Notes: a model not told the origin generated them from the letters alone. 64,000 bases of DNA from Sphingomonas sp. SCN 67-18 (GCF_001724715.1 NZ_MEFG01000019.1:1-64000), one strand, 5' to 3'. Positions 38,028 through 47,109 are shown, counted from the first letter of the stretch. Numbers and translations are program-made.

Positions 38028-39779
38028 ATGCATAGCATCGTCCGGAACCTCACGAAGAGCGCGAAGCAGAACGGATCGCCCATCCTCGCCGTCTCGGCGG
38101 GGTCGGGCCAGATCGCCCAATATGCGGTCGAAGCCGGTGCCGACCTGCTGCTCGCGCTGAACGCTGGCCTGTATCGCAGCCTGGGCCATGGCTCGCTGGC
38201 CTCCCTGCTCGCTTATGGCAATGCCAACGACCAGACCGAAGAGCTGCTGCGCCGCCATATCCTGCCCAATGCCGGCGGATTGCCGGTGGTCGCCGGGGTG
38301 ATGGCCAGCGATCCGGGGATCGAGCTGGATCACCGCCTCGCCCACCTGAAGCGGCTGGGCGTGCACGGCGTGACCAACTGGCCGACAGTGGGTTTCATAG
38401 ACGGCAAGATCCGCGATGCATTCGAGGAGGACGGCTACGGCCTGTCGACCGAGATCGAACTGCTCAGCCGCGCCCGCCAGCAGGGCATGGCCACCTTCGC
38501 CTTCGTGCTGAACGTGGAGGATCTGCGGCGTTTCGCGGCCGCCGGCGTGGACGCCTATATCATTAACGCGGGGCTGACGCCTCAGCAGTTCGCGCTGGGC
38601 GACCGGCGGGACATGCTGCAGGATTCGCTGATCCACATCAACCGCATGGTGGCGGCGCTGGACTCCTCTGCGGGGCGGCCGCTGTGCCTCAGCTATGGCG
38701 GCCCTTTCACCGACGTGGAGGATTTCGGCACGCTGTTCCGCCAGGCCAAGGTGGACGGCATCGCCGGTGGTTCGGTGTTCGAGCGCCTGCCGGTGCAGGC
38801 CATCACTTCCAACTTCGTGCGCCGCTGCAAGGCGCTGCGCATCGGCAACCCCGATCTCAGCGGCGCGGGGCGGCCGGAGATATTGGGCCAATCCGCCGCG
38901 TTTCTCGACATGGTGACGACGATCGAGCGGGTCGCGCCGTTCGACGCCAATGTCGTCATCGAAGGGGAAACCGGCGTCGGCAAGGAATTGGCCGCAAGCC
39001 TGATCCACGAGCTCAGCCCCCGCTCCGCGCAGCCCTTCATCACCCTGAACTGCGGCGCCATCCCGTCCGGGTTGCTCGAAAGCGAGCTGTTCGGCCATGA
39101 ACGCGGATCGTTCACCGGCGCGGACCGGCGGCGGATCGGCAAGTTCGAGCTTGCCAACCGGGGCACGCTGCTGCTCGACGAAATCGCCGATCTCAGCCCG
39201 GCGGCGCAGGTGGCGCTGCTCCGCGTGCTCCAGCAGCGCGAGGTGGTTCGCGTCGGCGCGGACAAGCCCATCCCGCTCAACGTGCGCGTCATCGCCGCGA
39301 CCAACCGATCGCTGGCCGATCTGGTGCGGGAGGGGAAATTCCGCTCCGACCTTTATTATCGCCTCAGCACCGTCACGCTCAGCATCCCGCCGCTCAGGGA
39401 AAGGCTGGACGATCTGCCGGTGCTGGTCGGCGCGTTCCTGCAGAAAACGGCGGCGGAACTGGGCATCCCCGCCCTCTCCGTCGACGAGCATTTCGAAGAG
39501 GAGATGGCGCGCCATAGCTGGCCCGGCAATATCCGCGAATTGCTGCAGGTCATCTCGCGCGCCGCCATCCTCGAGGACGGGCCGATTTTGCGCGGGCTGC
39601 ACTTCCACCCGGACAGCGGACCCAGACCGTATATTTCCGGCAACGCGCAGGCGCGCCGGGTCAGCGTGGAGGATATCCACCGGGCGATCGAGCGGGCCGG
39701 CGGAAACAAGAGCGTCGCCGCCGCCGCGCTGAAGATCAGCCGGAAAACCCTTTACGCGAAACTGGATGCGCATCCCTGA
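38028..39779 (+). CDS. Sigma-54-dependent activator with N-terminal PEP-hydrolase-like TIM-barrel sensor
   Basis: A 583-residue bacterial enhancer-binding protein. Residues about 15-275 form a TIM-barrel domain of the phosphoenolpyruvate-hydrolase family, alignable with the enzyme at 41252-42091 (shared GADLLL, [14 protein letters not shown], PTVGxIDG, YGGP/HGGP and SxxERLP blocks). Residues about 290-530 are the AAA+ domain: Walker A GETGVGKE (313-320), sigma-54 contact loop GSFTGA (360-365), LLLDEIADL as Walker B. The last ~40 residues are a Fis-type HTH (KSVAAAALKISRKTLYAKL). The barrel replaces the usual GAF/PAS/receiver sensor. It probably activates the four -24/-12 promoters of the cluster. 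Confidence 0.9.
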   Translation: MHSIVRNLTKSAKQNGSPILAVSAGSGQIAQYAVEAGADLLLALNAGLYRSLGHGSLASLLAYGNANDQTEELLRRHILPNAGGLPVVAGVMASDPGIELDHRLAHLKRLGVHGVTNWPTVGFIDGKIRDAFEEDGYGLSTEIELLSRARQQGMATFAFVLNVEDLRRFAAAGVDAYIINAGLTPQQFALGDRRDMLQDSLIHINRMVAALDSSAGRPLCLSYGGPFTDVEDFGTLFRQAKVDGIAGGSVFERLPVQAITSNFVRRCKALRIGNPDLSGAGRPEILGQSAAFLDMVTTIERVAPFDANVVIEGETGVGKELAASLIHELSPRSAQPFITLNCGAIPSGLLESELFGHERGSFTGADRRRIGKFELANRGTLLLDEIADLSPAAQVALLRVLQQREVVRVGADKPIPLNVRVIAATNRSLADLVREGKFRSDLYYRLSTVTLSIPPLRERLDDLPVLVGAFLQKTAAELGIPALSVDEHFEEEMARHSWPGNIRELLQVISRAAILEDGPILRGLHFHPDSGPRPYISGNAQARRVSVEDIHRAIERAGGNKSVAAAALKISRKTLYAKLDAHP

Positions 39780-39874
39780 TGCAAGGCGGCGGGACGGGCC
39801 TGTCGATGCCCGCCCCGCCAATCGCCGGGCGCCTGAAATGGATTGTCACCTTCAAGCCGGCATCGGGCACTGCG

Positions 39875-39888
39875 GTAACAAAAGTTAC
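39875..39888. promoter_or_regulatory. Upstream activator site, perfect inverted repeat GTAAC-AAAA-GTTAC
   Basis: Perfect 14-base palindrome in the intergenic region between the activator gene and the Tm-1-like operon, 55 bases upstream of the -24 box at 39944. A second half-site (GTCAC-CTTC) starts at 39845, 30 bases further upstream, about three helical turns, consistent with cooperative binding of activator dimers. Confidence 0.65.
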
Positions 39889-39943
39889 AACTGAAAAGCC
39901 TGTCAAAGCTCCCAACCTGCCCCATCTCCATCGAATTTGGCTT

Positions 39944-39959
39944 TGGCATGGTCCGTGCA
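39944..39959 (+). promoter_or_regulatory. Sigma-54 (-24/-12) promoter for the Tm-1-like/PEP-hydrolase/ThuA operon
   Basis: TGGCATG-N4-GTGCA with one mismatch in each box and correct GG-GC spacing. Predicted start near 39970, 36 bases before the first gene of the operon. Confidence 0.7.
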
Positions 39960-40005
39960 TTGCATTGAACACGAGCCTGCACAGACGGGCTAGGGAGGAT
40001 CGAGA

Positions 40006-41226
40006 ATGGGCAATCTGGCACCAGTTTACGTTTTCGCCACGCTGGACACCAAGCTTGAAGAAGCGAATTTCCTTGCAGAAGCGATGCGGGGCGAAGGCGT
40101 TCCCGCCGTCCTGATCGACGTCGGCACCTTGAACCCCCCGATGGCGGAACCGGGCATCGACCGGAAGACCGTCGCCTCATTCCATCCCGACGGCGTCGAT
40201 GCCGTGCTTGGCCTCAACGATCGCGGCGCCGCCGTGACCGCGATGAGCCGCGCGCTGCGCAGCTTCATGGTCGACGCCTATCGCGCCGGCCGCTGCTCCG
40301 GCGCCATCGGCCTTGGCGGCACCGGCGGCACGGCGATGATCGCCACCGCCATGCGCGGCCTGCCGATCGGCTTTCCCAAGCTGATGGTCTCAACCGTCGC
40401 GAGCGGCGACACCAGCAGCTATATCGGCACCAGCGACATCACCATGATGTTCTCCGTCGTCGACGTCGCCGGCCTGAACCGCGTGTCGCGCCAGATCTAT
40501 CGCAACGCCGCAGCTGCCATTGCGGGCATGGCCCGCCTCGAAGCGCGCGACAATGACAGCCAGCGCGCCGTGGGCATGACCATGTTCGGCGTCACCACCC
40601 CCTGCGTCACCGCGGTGCGCGAAACGCTGGAAAAGGACGGGCTCGACATCCTGGTCTTCCACGCCACCGGCGTCGGCGGCCGCGCCATGGAGGAACTGGC
40701 CGGCAGCAACATGCTGGACGGCGTGATCGACGTGACGACCACGGAAGTGGCCGACGAGGTGGTGGGCGGCGTGTTCGCCTGCGGCCCGGCGCGCTTCGAC
40801 GTCATGCTGGAACGGCGGATGCCCTATGTCCTCTCGCTCGGCGCGCTGGACATGGTCAATTTCGGCCCGGTCGACAGCGTCCCGGAGAAGTTCCGCAACC
40901 GCAAGCTCCATGTCCACAACAGCAGCGTCACGCTGATGCGGACGAATGTGGAGGAAAATATCGCCTTCGCTCAGTGGATCGCGCGCAAGCTGAACGCTCA
41001 TCCCGAAAGCGGCTTCACGCTGCTCATCCCCGAAGGCGGGGTTTCCGAACTCGACAAGCCCGGCAACCCCTTCCACGACGTGGAAGCCGACCAGGCCTTG
41101 TTTACCGAGATAGAAAAAGCGGTGATCCAGGGACCGAACCGCAAGATCGTGCGCTATCCGCATCATATCAACGACCCTGCTTTCGCAGCCGCTTTAGTCG
41201 CTGAGTTCAATAACATCACACGATAA
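40006..41226 (+). CDS. Tm-1-like ATP-binding domain protein (UPF0261)
   Basis: A 406-residue cytosolic protein of UPF0261, named after the tomato resistance protein Tm-1. It shows the N-terminal [17 protein letters not shown] strand-helix, a Gly-rich nucleotide-binding region ([14 protein letters not shown]), [17 protein letters not shown], and a second Rossmann-like half with [14 protein letters not shown] and the C-terminal LLIPEGGVS. Biochemical function is not established for bacterial members. In Tm-1 this domain is fused to a C-terminal PEP-hydrolase-like barrel; here the matching barrel is the next gene, 25 bases downstream, which supports a two-subunit enzyme. Confidence 0.9.
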   Translation: MGNLAPVYVFATLDTKLEEANFLAEAMRGEGVPAVLIDVGTLNPPMAEPGIDRKTVASFHPDGVDAVLGLNDRGAAVTAMSRALRSFMVDAYRAGRCSGAIGLGGTGGTAMIATAMRGLPIGFPKLMVSTVASGDTSSYIGTSDITMMFSVVDVAGLNRVSRQIYRNAAAAIAGMARLEARDNDSQRAVGMTMFGVTTPCVTAVRETLEKDGLDILVFHATGVGGRAMEELAGSNMLDGVIDVTTTEVADEVVGGVFACGPARFDVMLERRMPYVLSLGALDMVNFGPVDSVPEKFRNRKLHVHNSSVTLMRTNVEENIAFAQWIARKLNAHPESGFTLLIPEGGVSELDKPGNPFHDVEADQALFTEIEKAVIQGPNRKIVRYPHHINDPAFAAALVAEFNNITR

Positions 41227-41251
41227 TAAGTATTTTATATTTGGAGGCTCC

Positions 41252-42091
41252 ATGCGCTGGAAACGTGAGGAAATTGTTGCACGGTTTCGTAAGAAGATTG
41301 CGGAACGCAGGCCGATTGTAGGAAGCGGCGCGGGCACCGGCATTTCTGCGAAATGTGCCGAACAGGGCGGCGCGGACCTCCTGATCATCTACAATAGCGG
41401 CCGGTTCCGCATGGCGGGCCGCGGCTCGCTCAGCGGCCTGCTCGCTTATGGCAACGCCAACGACATCGTTCTGGAAATGGGCAAGGAAATCCTGTCCATC
41501 GTCGAGGACACGCCCGTGCTGGCCGGTGTGAACGGCACCGATCCCTTCCTGCTGACCGACCGCTTCCTGCGCGAGATCACGGAAATGGGCTTTGCCGGGG
41601 TGCAGAATTTCCCGACCGTCGGCCTGATCGACGGATCCTTCCGGCTCAGCCTTGAGGAAACGGGCATGAGCTACAGCAAGGAGATCGATCTGATCGCGGC
41701 CGCCAACGCCGCCGACCTGCTGACCACGCCCTATGTGTTCGACGTCGAACAGGCGCGCCAGATGACCCGCGCGGGCGCGGATATCGTCGTCGCCCATATG
41801 GGCCTGACCACCGGCGGGCAGATCGGCGCCAAGACCTCGATGAGCCTCGACCAGGCGGCCAAGCTGGTCAACGAGATCATCGACGCTGCGCGCGGCGAGC
41901 GTTCCGACGTCATCGTCCTGTGCCATGGCGGCCCGATTTCCTCGCCGGCCGACGTCAAGGTGATGCTTGAAGCCTGCCCCACCGTGGACGGTTTCTACGG
42001 CGCGACCTCCATGGAGCGCCTGCCCGCCGAAACCGCGATCACCGAGCAGGTGCGGACTTTCGCCAGCCTTTCACTGAAGGGAAAATCATGA
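41252..42091 (+). CDS. Phosphoenolpyruvate hydrolase-family TIM-barrel enzyme
   Basis: A 279-residue single-domain TIM barrel of the PEP_hydrolase family. Notable blocks are [21 protein letters not shown] near the N-terminus (with a Cys the regulator lacks), [41 protein letters not shown] and [11 protein letters not shown] at the C-terminal phosphate-type loop. The reaction is not established for the family. TGGAGG lies 4 bases before the ATG. The stop overlaps the ThuA-cupin start by four bases. It is the enzyme-like paralogue of the N-terminal domain of the sigma-54 activator at 38028. Confidence 0.88.
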   Translation: MRWKREEIVARFRKKIAERRPIVGSGAGTGISAKCAEQGGADLLIIYNSGRFRMAGRGSLSGLLAYGNANDIVLEMGKEILSIVEDTPVLAGVNGTDPFLLTDRFLREITEMGFAGVQNFPTVGLIDGSFRLSLEETGMSYSKEIDLIAAANAADLLTTPYVFDVEQARQMTRAGADIVVAHMGLTTGGQIGAKTSMSLDQAAKLVNEIIDAARGERSDVIVLCHGGPISSPADVKVMLEACPTVDGFYGATSMERLPAETAITEQVRTFASLSLKGKS

Positions 42092-43377
42092 CCAATTGCC
42101 AGCCCCCCCGGCAGCCTGTCTTGGTGACGCGTTCGCGCGTCACCAAGATTTTTACTGCAATGGCCGTCAGCCTCTTCGCGATCAGCGGCACGGCAGCCAT
42201 GGCCGCCCAGCCGACGATCGTCCTGATCGGCGGGATGAAGCCGGGGCAGCCGGTTGGCGAACATGATTATCCCGATGGCGTTCTGAAGATCGAACGCCTG
42301 ATCAAGGCATCGCCCGATTTCGCGAAGCTCAACCCGGTCGTGAAGGCTTTCCCGATCGGTTTTCCGAAGAACCTGGCGGAGCTGGACGACGCCAGCGTCA
42401 TCCTCTTTTACTTCGGTACGGATCGCGGCCCCAATGGCAGCACCAACCCGCTCGAGGACCCGTCGATCAAGCAGCATCTGACGACGCTGATGGATCGCGG
42501 CGTCGGGCTGGTGGCGCTCCACCAGTCCTTCACCCTGCCGAGCAAGACCAGCGCGGCCGCCAAGCCGTTCCAGGACTGGCTCGGCGCTTCGCGGGTCGCG
42601 GTGACCGATTATTCCATGGAAGCCGCGCCGCTGACCGTTACCGCCAAGACCCACCCGGTCGCCAATGGCGTGAGCGATTTCAACTATCTGGACGAATTTT
42701 ATTCGGCGATCGACTTCGCGCCGAAGGTTAATCCGATCCTCAGCGCGCGCACCCATGTGCAATACACCACCGGCGGCAAGCCTGTGTTCCAGGACCCCGC
42801 CAAGGACCGCGTGATCGCGTGGACGCATGAGCGGGCCAATGGCGGCCGGGCTTTCGGCTTCGGCGGCGGGCATTATCTCGCCAGCTTCGACCAGCCGCAG
42901 GTCCGCAAAATGGTGCTGAACGCCATATTGTGGGCCGCCAAGGCGGACGTGCCGCAGGGCGGCGTGAACACCACCATCCCCTACACCCGGCAACCTGGTG
43001 AACCGCCCCAGGCGCAACCGGCTTACCGCGTCGTCCTGCGCGCCAACGAGGTGAAGCCCGAGCCGCAGTCCTGGGGCATGCTGAAGTGGTTCGCATCGCG
43101 GGCGCTGGGCAACTCGACGAAAATGACCACCGGCGAAGCCACCGTGGCCGTCGGCAAGGCCAATCCGGTGCACTGGCACCCGAACACGGATGAAGTCCTG
43201 CACGTCGTCAGCGGTCACATCATGCACCGCGTCGGCGATCAGGAATATGAAATGCGCGCCGGGGACACCGTCGTCATCCCCGAAGGGACCCGGCACAACG
43301 CGCGCAATATCGGCACGGAAGATGCCGTACTGGCGATCTCGTTTAACTCGGCGGATCGCTATACTATCGGTGAGTAG
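42088..43377 (+). CDS. Exported ThuA-domain/cupin fusion protein
   Basis: A 429-residue protein with an N-terminal signal peptide (hydrophobic [17 protein letters not shown]). Residues about 45-290 form a ThuA-like glutamine-amidotransferase-fold domain ([36 protein letters not shown]). ThuA proteins belong to trehalose/3-keto-sugar metabolism. Residues about 325-420 form a complete single cupin with metal-ligand-type [11 protein letters not shown] and GTRHNARN. This fusion and its export are unusual: characterised ThuA is cytosolic. Its start overlaps the PEP-hydrolase-like gene, so it is translationally coupled to two cytosolic proteins. Last gene of the operon. Confidence 0.85.
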   Translation: MTNCQPPRQPVLVTRSRVTKIFTAMAVSLFAISGTAAMAAQPTIVLIGGMKPGQPVGEHDYPDGVLKIERLIKASPDFAKLNPVVKAFPIGFPKNLAELDDASVILFYFGTDRGPNGSTNPLEDPSIKQHLTTLMDRGVGLVALHQSFTLPSKTSAAAKPFQDWLGASRVAVTDYSMEAAPLTVTAKTHPVANGVSDFNYLDEFYSAIDFAPKVNPILSARTHVQYTTGGKPVFQDPAKDRVIAWTHERANGGRAFGFGGGHYLASFDQPQVRKMVLNAILWAAKADVPQGGVNTTIPYTRQPGEPPQAQPAYRVVLRANEVKPEPQSWGMLKWFASRALGNSTKMTTGEATVAVGKANPVHWHPNTDEVLHVVSGHIMHRVGDQEYEMRAGDTVVIPEGTRHNARNIGTEDAVLAISFNSADRYTIGE

Positions 43378-43396
43378 TTTTATTACGAAGGTAAGA

Positions 43397-43538
43397 GGTA
43401 ATAATTATAATGATTCTTTCAAAGAACTGATTCATTTCAAATAATTTATTACCATAATTACTTGAGATGATTTCAATATCGGAGGTTGTTCCGGCAAACG
43501 TGTTTTGCCGGTGGGCGAAGTTTTGCCCGAGCTTTTTA
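43397..43538 (+). repeat. AT-rich inverted repeat and tandem hairpins upstream of the TonB receptor gene
   Basis: In the 172-base AT-rich gap after the ThuA-cupin gene, GGTAATAATTAT (43397-43408) is nearly complementary to ATAATTTATTACC (43441-43453, one bulged T). A GC-capped hairpin follows (43491-43498 with 43504-43511, loop CGTGT). Next come a short GGGC/GCCC pair (43513-43528) and a run of five T (43534-43538), directly before the GGAGG of the receptor gene. The last hairpin may terminate upstream transcription or modulate receptor translation. Confidence 0.5.
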
Positions 43539-43549
43539 TGGAGGGGAAT

Positions 43550-46480
43550 ATGAACTATCGATCTCATCGTAGGGAATATCTGAGGTCCGCGGCGGCCATC
43601 GCGTTGCTGCTGGGCGCGTCCTACCCGCTTCATGCGCAGACCGCACCGGACGATCAGGCCGATCAGGCGCCGTCCGCACCGTCGACGGCGTCGGAAGTCG
43701 ATAATTCCGGCCCCGATATCATCGTGACGGGTTCCAGCATCCGCGGCGCACCCGCCGTCGGCTCGAACCTGATCAGCATCGGCCGCGACGCGATCGAGGA
43801 TAACGCCGTTCAGACCGTTCAACAGCTGCTGAAGACGGTTCCGGCGATCTGGGGCGCCAACGCGATCGGCCAGGGCGGTTTTGCCGCCAACGATTCCGCG
43901 GGCGCATCCGTGCCGCAGATCCACGGCCTCGGCGGCTCCAACAGCTCGTCCACGCTGGTCGTGATCGACGGTCACCGTTTCCCGCTGACCGGCATCATCC
44001 GCAACCTGCCGGACCCCAACTTCATCCCGCCCAACGCCATCGAGCGCGTTGAGGTGCTGGCCGAAGGCGCGTCCTCCATTTACGGTTCGGACGCCGTCGC
44101 CGGCGTGCTCAACTTCATCACCCGCCGCAAGTTCAGCGGCGTGGAAGCCGGCGCGCAATACGGCTTTGGCGACGACTACAAGACCTGGAGCGCCAATATC
44201 GCGTTCGGCCAGCGTTGGGACGGCGGCGGCATGTCGCTGTTCTATAACTATTCGGATCGCGGCAACCTCTATGGCGGCGACCGCCCGAAGACATGGGCAG
44301 ACCAGCGCGCGCGCGGCGGCAGCAACTTCGGCAACTATAACTGCTCGCCCGCCACCACCTCTGCCGGCGCCCAGGCGGACGCGCCGTGCGAACAGAGCAA
44401 ATATACCGACATCGCGCCGCAGGAACGCCGTCACTCGCTGATGGTCAAGCTCGATCAGGAAGTCGGCGATCGCCTCACCCTGAACGGCGACGTGGTCTTC
44501 TCGAGCCGCACCAACAAGCAGCGCAACTCGGTGACGATCGCGTCCAGCACGGGCGCCACCCCGGCGAACCAGCTGGTCACGGCCCGCGCTTTCGGCCCCG
44601 GCTATGCCAATGCGGCGCAGGTCAACCCGTTCTACACCGGCACGGGCACCACGCAGACGATCCGCTTCGACGCCAACGAGCTGTTCCCGGACGGCGCGCT
44701 GACGACCGGCCTGAGCGAGACCTTCTACGGCTTCGGGCAGGCGGAATATAAGCTGAGCGACGCATGGCGCCTGACCGGCTTCGTCATGGCGGGCGTCAAC
44801 ACCGCCAAGACGACGATCACCGGATCGCTTTGCCAGAGCTGCCTGTTGCTGGCGCTGAACGGCACCACCAACGCCAATGGCGACCTGACCCAGCCGTCCA
44901 TTCCGAACACGACCATCCTGGTGACCAACGTTCCGCTGACCACGGCCAACGCCGTCGACGTGTGGAACCCGCGCGCCACCAACCGGACGTCGCCGGAAGT
45001 GCTCGCCCGTCTGCGGGACTCGCGCAACTATCAATCGGCCCGTCAGGTCATCCAGCAGTATAATCTGAAGCTGGACGGCTCGCTGTTCGAGATCCCGGCA
45101 GGCGAAGTGAAGGTCGCCCTCGGCGCGGACATGACGAAGTATAATATCGACACCGAAGTGGTCGAGCCGAACAACACCGGGCCGTCGAGCACCGGATCGA
45201 GCTACAACGCCTTCAAATATCTGCGGACGGTGAAGTCGCTCTACGGCGAAGTGCTGATCCCGCTGATCTCGCCGGAAATGGACGTGCCCTTCGCCCGCAA
45301 GCTGGATATCAACATCTCGGGCCGGTACGATCACTACAGCGATTTCGGCAACATCTCGAACCCGAAGTTCGCCGCGACCTGGGAAGTCGTGGAAGGCCTC
45401 AAGATCCGCGGCAACTACGCCACCTCGTTCGTGGCGCCGCAGTTCTCCACCTACGGTCCCGACGTGCTGAGCGGCATCGACGGCCGCAGCGTGGATACCT
45501 TCTTCGGGCCGCAGAACGGCACGCTCAACGTGCCGCTCGACAAATATCCCGAAGCGCGTGCGATCCCGGGCTGCGACACCGTGGGCCAGGTCACCTGCGT
45601 GCTCGGCACGGCCGCTATCGCCGGCATGCGTCTCGACGGCGCCAATCCGGACGTGAAGCCGTCGACGGGCATGACCTGGGCAATCGGCGCCGACATCGCG
45701 CCGGTGGCTCTGCCGGGCCTGACCGCGAGCATCACCTACTGGCACACCAGCCTGAAGGGCACGAGCGGTTCGCCGCCGCTGTCGATCGTGATCAACTCCG
45801 ACGCCTTCCACGATCTGCTGACCATCTACCCGAGCGGCGCGACCGCGGCGGAGATCGAGGCTTATCGCGGCGGCCGCCGGCAGCGTTCTCCGCTCAGCTC
45901 CGGCCCGATCTACTTCGGCTTGGATTTCCGTAACTTCAACGTCTACACCGTTTATGTCGAAGGCATCGATTTCGATGTCCACTACCGGCACCGGTTCGAC
46001 TGGGGTTCGATCCGCGGCGGCGTGGCCGGCACCTACAAGACCAAGTTCGACCAGACGGCCGCGGCCGGCGAGCCGGTCTTCAGCGTGCTGAACCGCAACC
46101 GCTTCAACGGCACCTTCCCGTCGATCCAGACCGAACTGCGTGCCGATATCGGCATCGATGTAGGCCCGGTCTCGGCGGCGTTGTTCGCCAACTATACCGG
46201 CGGCTACACCTTCTGGGGCAGCACCGCGCTCAACCCGGTGACGTCATCGGGCGGCATCCCGAACGGCGGCGGCGACAAGGTGAAATCCTACACCACCTTC
46301 GACGCCAACCTGACCTACAAGTTCGGCGACATGCTGCCGGGTGACCCCAGCGTTTTCGTACAGGTCAACAACCTGTTCGATGCCTACCCACCGTTCGTCA
46401 ACATTGCCTCGGGTTACGACAACTTCGTCGGGTCCCCGATGGGGCGGGTCGTCAATGTCGGCCTGCGCCTGAAGTTCTGA
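43550..46480 (+). CDS. TonB-dependent outer-membrane receptor
   Basis: A 976-residue active-import porin. It has a signal peptide (about 1-30, ending YPLHAQ), a periplasmic plug domain from about 55 (DIIVTGSSIRGAP, VQTVQQLLKTVPAIWG, VEVLAEGASSIYGSDAVAG), and a 22-strand barrel ending in VNVGLRLKF with the C-terminal Phe needed for BAM assembly. The NNLFDAYPP segment is the usual penultimate hallmark. There is no obvious N-terminal signalling domain. The start at 43550 follows GGAGG by 5 bases. In sphingomonads such receptors often import oligosaccharides or aromatic glycosides; the neighbours suggest the same here. Confidence 0.93.
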   Translation: MNYRSHRREYLRSAAAIALLLGASYPLHAQTAPDDQADQAPSAPSTASEVDNSGPDIIVTGSSIRGAPAVGSNLISIGRDAIEDNAVQTVQQLLKTVPAIWGANAIGQGGFAANDSAGASVPQIHGLGGSNSSSTLVVIDGHRFPLTGIIRNLPDPNFIPPNAIERVEVLAEGASSIYGSDAVAGVLNFITRRKFSGVEAGAQYGFGDDYKTWSANIAFGQRWDGGGMSLFYNYSDRGNLYGGDRPKTWADQRARGGSNFGNYNCSPATTSAGAQADAPCEQSKYTDIAPQERRHSLMVKLDQEVGDRLTLNGDVVFSSRTNKQRNSVTIASSTGATPANQLVTARAFGPGYANAAQVNPFYTGTGTTQTIRFDANELFPDGALTTGLSETFYGFGQAEYKLSDAWRLTGFVMAGVNTAKTTITGSLCQSCLLLALNGTTNANGDLTQPSIPNTTILVTNVPLTTANAVDVWNPRATNRTSPEVLARLRDSRNYQSARQVIQQYNLKLDGSLFEIPAGEVKVALGADMTKYNIDTEVVEPNNTGPSSTGSSYNAFKYLRTVKSLYGEVLIPLISPEMDVPFARKLDINISGRYDHYSDFGNISNPKFAATWEVVEGLKIRGNYATSFVAPQFSTYGPDVLSGIDGRSVDTFFGPQNGTLNVPLDKYPEARAIPGCDTVGQVTCVLGTAAIAGMRLDGANPDVKPSTGMTWAIGADIAPVALPGLTASITYWHTSLKGTSGSPPLSIVINSDAFHDLLTIYPSGATAAEIEAYRGGRRQRSPLSSGPIYFGLDFRNFNVYTVYVEGIDFDVHYRHRFDWGSIRGGVAGTYKTKFDQTAAAGEPVFSVLNRNRFNGTFPSIQTELRADIGIDVGPVSAALFANYTGGYTFWGSTALNPVTSSGGIPNGGGDKVKSYTTFDANLTYKFGDMLPGDPSVFVQVNNLFDAYPPFVNIASGYDNFVGSPMGRVVNVGLRLKF

Positions 46481-46490
46481 CGGTGGGGGT

Positions 46491-46537
46491 GAGCCGCGGC
46501 CGGGGTTTTGACCTCCCCCAGGTGCCGGTCGCGGCTC
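46491..46537. repeat. Inverted repeat after the TonB receptor gene
   Basis: Arms 46491-46503 and 46525-46537 form a 13-base stem with a single G-T pair around a 21-base loop. No T-run follows, so it may be a processing or factor-dependent termination hairpin between the receptor gene and the DUF1097 gene. Confidence 0.55.
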
Positions 46538-46576
46538 ATTGAATATGAAAACAGCAGGTGAAGGATCAAAAAAGCC

Positions 46577-47044
46577 ATGAAGAATCTGTCTGCTCTCGCG
46601 CTCACCGCGCTCATCGCTGCAGTATCAAGCGTAATCTGTGCCCGCTTGCAGATCCCGGTGTGGATCATGTTCATCGGCTGGATCGGCTTCATCGCCGGCG
46701 GAGCGCAGGCCAAGACGGCCCTTCCCACCTATGTCAGCGTCATCCTGGGCGCGATCCTGGGCGGCGGCGGCGCGCTGATCATCTCCAGCGGCGGAGAGGG
46801 GCTTGGCGACCTGTTCCTGTTGATCGGCGTTTTCGTGATCGTGCTGGTGGCGCTGCTGGCGCAGTTCATACCCTTTGCCAACGCGGTCATCGGCTATTTC
46901 GTGGGCATGACGACATTCTTCGCATCCGGCCTGCCCATCCAGATGTCGACCTGGATCATCATCGCCGCCGGCATCGGCATCGGCATCGCGTCTGGCCTGG
47001 GGGCAAGCCTGCTGTCGGCGCGACTGACCAGGGCAAATGCATAA
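46577..47044 (+). CDS. DUF1097-family integral membrane protein
   Basis: A 155-residue inner-membrane protein with about five hydrophobic helices and very few charged residues, matching the DUF1097 (YcdZ-like) family: PVWIMFIGWIGFIAGG, VILGAILGGGGALI, ANAVIGYFVGMTTFFA and a Gly-rich last helix. Function is unknown; related small proteins are sometimes found beside transport systems. It follows the receptor gene by about 100 bases and precedes two cytochrome c genes. AAGGA lies 12 bases upstream of the start. Confidence 0.82.
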   Translation: MKNLSALALTALIAAVSSVICARLQIPVWIMFIGWIGFIAGGAQAKTALPTYVSVILGAILGGGGALIISSGGEGLGDLFLLIGVFVIVLVALLAQFIPFANAVIGYFVGMTTFFASGLPIQMSTWIIIAAGIGIGIASGLGASLLSARLTRANA

Positions 47045-47109
47045 GTTCGTTCAAGTCACGCTAAGGTAACACACGCCATAAGCTGACGCAGGGTATTAGG
47101 AGTGCGTCC

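Noticed and set aside
43512-43527. TGG-N10-TTGC spacing resembling a sigma-54 promoter in front of the TonB receptor gene
   Set aside because: The -24 box (TGGGCGA) has three mismatches, the element lies inside a hairpin, the transcript would begin almost at the ribosome-binding site, and no palindromic activator site is found 55 bases upstream.
47055-47070. GTCAC and GTAAC half-sites before the first cytochrome gene
   Set aside because: They are in direct, not inverted, orientation with a different spacing, and no -24/-12 promoter accompanies them.
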